The position numbers were made by a program, and so were the translations under genes. DNA of 7,919 nucleotides from Phycisphaerae bacterium (lineage in GTDB: Bacteria; Planctomycetota; Phycisphaerae; UBA1845), in the NCBI GenBank assembly GCA_021604825.1, contig BQJS01000213.1, positions 1 through 7,919 on the forward strand. Reading direction: 5' to 3'. Every line of letters starts with the position of its first letter. The stretch's first letter is position 1. Below the pieces are notes generated by a model, which saw only the letters and a list, made by a program, of their open reading frames with translations, was not told the DNA's origin and searched no databases. Below are positions 6,008 to 7,919 of the stretch, piece by piece.

Positions 6008-7054
6008 ATGCGTATCAAAAGGTGTTCGCCAATTCTGATCGTCGTGGGGCTAATTGCGGCCAATCTGGTCACGGGTTGCAGCGAGCAGACGTTCTCATCG
6101 TCGGTCTTGAACCCGTTTGATTTTAAGATGCCGTTTGTTCCGCAAGAGAAACCGGTTCGCATCGGAATCGTTCACCAGCGTGTTGGTTTATTTGATCCAT
6201 CGACTTGGAAGATTGGTGAAGTCGGATCGCCCTGGACGCCGCTGCGTTTGCGTTTGGAGCGTCATTTAAACGCACCGGTTCAGATCGCGCCGCTTAAACC
6301 GTTTCAAGTCGCAGCCCATGTGCAATCGGGCCGCGTGGATTTCGCGTTTCTTTCCGCTCGTCAATACATCGATCTGTCCAAAGAGTTTGGGGATCTCGGA
6401 AGTGTCATCGCCGTGTCGGATGTTCGTGAGCGGCAGGGGTTGATCGTGGCCGACGCGAATTCGGAGATTCATTCGCTCAAGGACATCTCGGGCAAGCGAT
6501 TCTCCTTCGGGCCAGCCGGCGATCCGGCGCTCGACATCAAGACCCGCGAAACGTTAAGAGCCAACGGCGTCGGAATCGACACGATCAAGAAGGAAATCCT
6601 GCCCATACCCAACACGTTTCAGCATCACATCTCGTCAGCCGAGTCGGCCTATGAGATTGCGTATGGCATCGGGACGCAGGTCGGTGTGATTGAAAAGTCA
6701 GACTATATGGACTATCCGGATTCGGATGGGAGTTTTTTGCTGCGGACGTTTGGCAAGGACAATTTCCGCGTGCTGGCTGAAACCGATCCGGTTCGCGTCG
6801 AGACGATTCCCGAAGGTCCGTTCATTGCGGCGGGCGATACGGATGAGGAATTGATTCAGCGGGTGCAGGAGTTTTTGTTGAATGCTTCCGAAAACGATCA
6901 GCCGGCGATGAAGGCGATGGGGCTGGCTGGGTTTGTTGCTCCCATCGATGACGTGAATCGCCAGCTCGCCCGTCTCGCATCGTCTCAGGCGGATGGCAAG
7001 TCGAACGAATCAACAACGCCTGATCAATCCAAGTCGATGCAACCCGAAAAGTAG
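6008..7054 (+). CDS. PhnD-like periplasmic substrate-binding lipoprotein
   Basis: This is a solute-binding protein of the phosphate/phosphite/phosphonate ABC transporter (PhnD) family, expected to be lipid-anchored outside the cytoplasmic membrane. Residues 1-23 form a lipoprotein signal (basic MRIKR, hydrophobic core, lipobox VTG) before Cys24. The type-2 binding fold spans about 50-310, with VRIGIVHQR, GRVDFAFLSARQY and LKDISGKRFSFGPAG as family landmarks. PhnD proteins usually have an STSG-like anion-binding loop after the FG of that segment; here the loop reads PAGDPALD, so the ligand may differ. The last 25 or so residues are hydrophilic low-complexity sequence. ATG 6008 is preferred because TAGGA (5997-6001) is 6 bases upstream; ATG 6002 would be too close to it. 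No permease or ATPase gene is adjacent within the window. A dehydrogenase gene follows after 35 bases. Confidence 0.85.
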   Translation: MRIKRCSPILIVVGLIAANLVTGCSEQTFSSSVLNPFDFKMPFVPQEKPVRIGIVHQRVGLFDPSTWKIGEVGSPWTPLRLRLERHLNAPVQIAPLKPFQVAAHVQSGRVDFAFLSARQYIDLSKEFGDLGSVIAVSDVRERQGLIVADANSEIHSLKDISGKRFSFGPAGDPALDIKTRETLRANGVGIDTIKKEILPIPNTFQHHISSAESAYEIAYGIGTQVGVIEKSDYMDYPDSDGSFLLRTFGKDNFRVLAETDPVRVETIPEGPFIAAGDTDEELIQRVQEFLLNASENDQPAMKAMGLAGFVAPIDDVNRQLARLASSQADGKSNESTTPDQSKSMQPEK

Positions 7055-7089
7055 CGCAAACGCTGGCCCCTCTAATCCATCGGATCACC

Positions 7090-7919
7090 ATGAACGATTC
7101 AAACGTAAAGCGATTCCTCATCGTCGGTGCGGGCCGCCAAGGTTGCGCGGTTGCGGCATTTCTCCTGGAACAATTCGACGATACAGCCGTTGATTTCGTC
7201 GATTGCAGTGCGGAGCAATTGTCACAGGCCGTGAAGCTTCAGAAGGACTCGTCCCGGGTTGCGATTCACGAGGTCGGCGTGTCCCCGGTTGGGGATGGCC
7301 TGCGCGATTTAATGTCGCGAGCCGTTTGTGTGATTTCGTGCGTACCGTATCGATTCAATCTTGAACTGACGCAGGCATCGGTCGCAGTCGGTACACCATC
7401 TTGCGACCTCGGCGGAAACGTCGGTACGGTGGCTGCCCAACTCGAATTGGACGCCAAGTGTAAGTCGGCAGGCATCGCCATCGCGCCCGACTGTGGTCTC
7501 GCGCCGGGTTTGCTGAACATCCTCGCAGAGTACTGGGCGACTGATTGGGACTACAAGTCGGTTCGACTCTATTGTGGGGGCCTGCCGCAGAATCCGACGG
7601 GCGTGATGAACTACGCGCTGACGTTCAACGTCTGCGGTTTGCTTAACGAATACCTCGACGACTGCGAAGTGTCGCGCGGTGGTAAGCTTGAGATCATCAA
7701 AGGCATGAGCGAACCGGAACGGCTTGACGATCTTGCGCTACCGGGAGCGTTTGAAGCCTTCGCCACGAGCGGCGGGACATCGCGCGGAGCCAAGGATTAC
7801 GCGGCGAAAGGTGTCGATTACATTTACAAAACGATTCGCCACCCCGGTCATCGCGACGTGATTGTTGCGATGTGTGAAATGGGTTTCTTCGACGCGAAGC
7901 CTTCGTCGCACGTGTCGGG
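7090..7919 (+). CDS. Saccharopine dehydrogenase/lysine 6-dehydrogenase-like oxidoreductase (3' end missing)
   Basis: This is an NAD(P)-dependent oxidoreductase of the saccharopine dehydrogenase superfamily. The first 276 residues are present and the frame runs open off the window; relatives have about 380-400 residues. The Rossmann fold starts at once, with FLIVGAGRQG giving GxGxxG at 13-18, and an acidic DFVDCS at the end of the second strand (35-40), which fits an NAD-type pocket. APDCGLAPGLLN (132-143), GGLP (163-166), AFATSGGTSR (223-232) and KTIRHPGHRD (247-256) match the catalytic domain of the L-lysine 6-dehydrogenase group. The substrate could be lysine, saccharopine, carboxynorspermidine or a similar amino-acid adduct; the sequence does not decide. 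The ATG at 7090 lacks a clear ribosome binding site, and the gene begins 35 bases after the lipoprotein stop, suggesting co-transcription. Confidence 0.85.
   Translation, partial: MNDSNVKRFLIVGAGRQGCAVAAFLLEQFDDTAVDFVDCSAEQLSQAVKLQKDSSRVAIHEVGVSPVGDGLRDLMSRAVCVISCVPYRFNLELTQASVAVGTPSCDLGGNVGTVAAQLELDAKCKSAGIAIAPDCGLAPGLLNILAEYWATDWDYKSVRLYCGGLPQNPTGVMNYALTFNVCGLLNEYLDDCEVSRGGKLEIIKGMSEPERLDDLALPGAFEAFATSGGTSRGAKDYAAKGVDYIYKTIRHPGHRDVIVAMCEMGFFDAKPSSHVS

Overview
The window holds six protein genes and about 57% GC coding sequence. No RNA gene, CRISPR array, insertion sequence or phage gene was seen. The unusual enlarged SPFH (band-7) proteins, the loosely packed genes with long intergenic gaps and the codon style suggest an environmental Gram-negative bacterium, most plausibly a planctomycete of the Pirellula/Rhodopirellula type. 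That assignment is inference; no marker gene is present.

Left part, minus strand (about 62-3663): three genes run leftward in an apparent operon. A 67-residue membrane-anchored zinc-ribbon protein comes first, then two large paralogous SPFH proteins of 543 and 566 residues whose stop and start codons overlap (ATGA). Each SPFH protein has one N-terminal membrane segment, three copies of a beta-type module before the SPFH domain, a long charged helical region and a conserved C-terminal FGGG tail. The tandem arrangement resembles HflK/HflC, but the three added modules recall the major vault protein layout. A REP-like palindrome lies just past the end of the operon.

Middle (3664-5693): a divergent intergenic region with a perfect TATAAT box and small inverted repeats separates the SPFH operon from a complete adenine deaminase gene (ade, plus strand). 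The deaminase should start at 3972, behind a good ribosome binding site, rather than at upstream in-frame TTG/ATG codons.

Right part (5694-7919): a 314-base gene-free stretch contains a candidate promoter, an inverted repeat and a short direct repeat. A PhnD-type substrate-binding lipoprotein follows. Its binding loop lacks the Ser/Thr-Ser/Thr-Gly motif expected for phosphonate binding, and no ABC permease or ATPase gene is next to it. After 35 bases comes a saccharopine-dehydrogenase/lysine-6-dehydrogenase-like oxidoreductase that runs off the end of the window. Ade provides purine salvage. The lipoprotein and the dehydrogenase may be co-transcribed, but no common pathway is evident.
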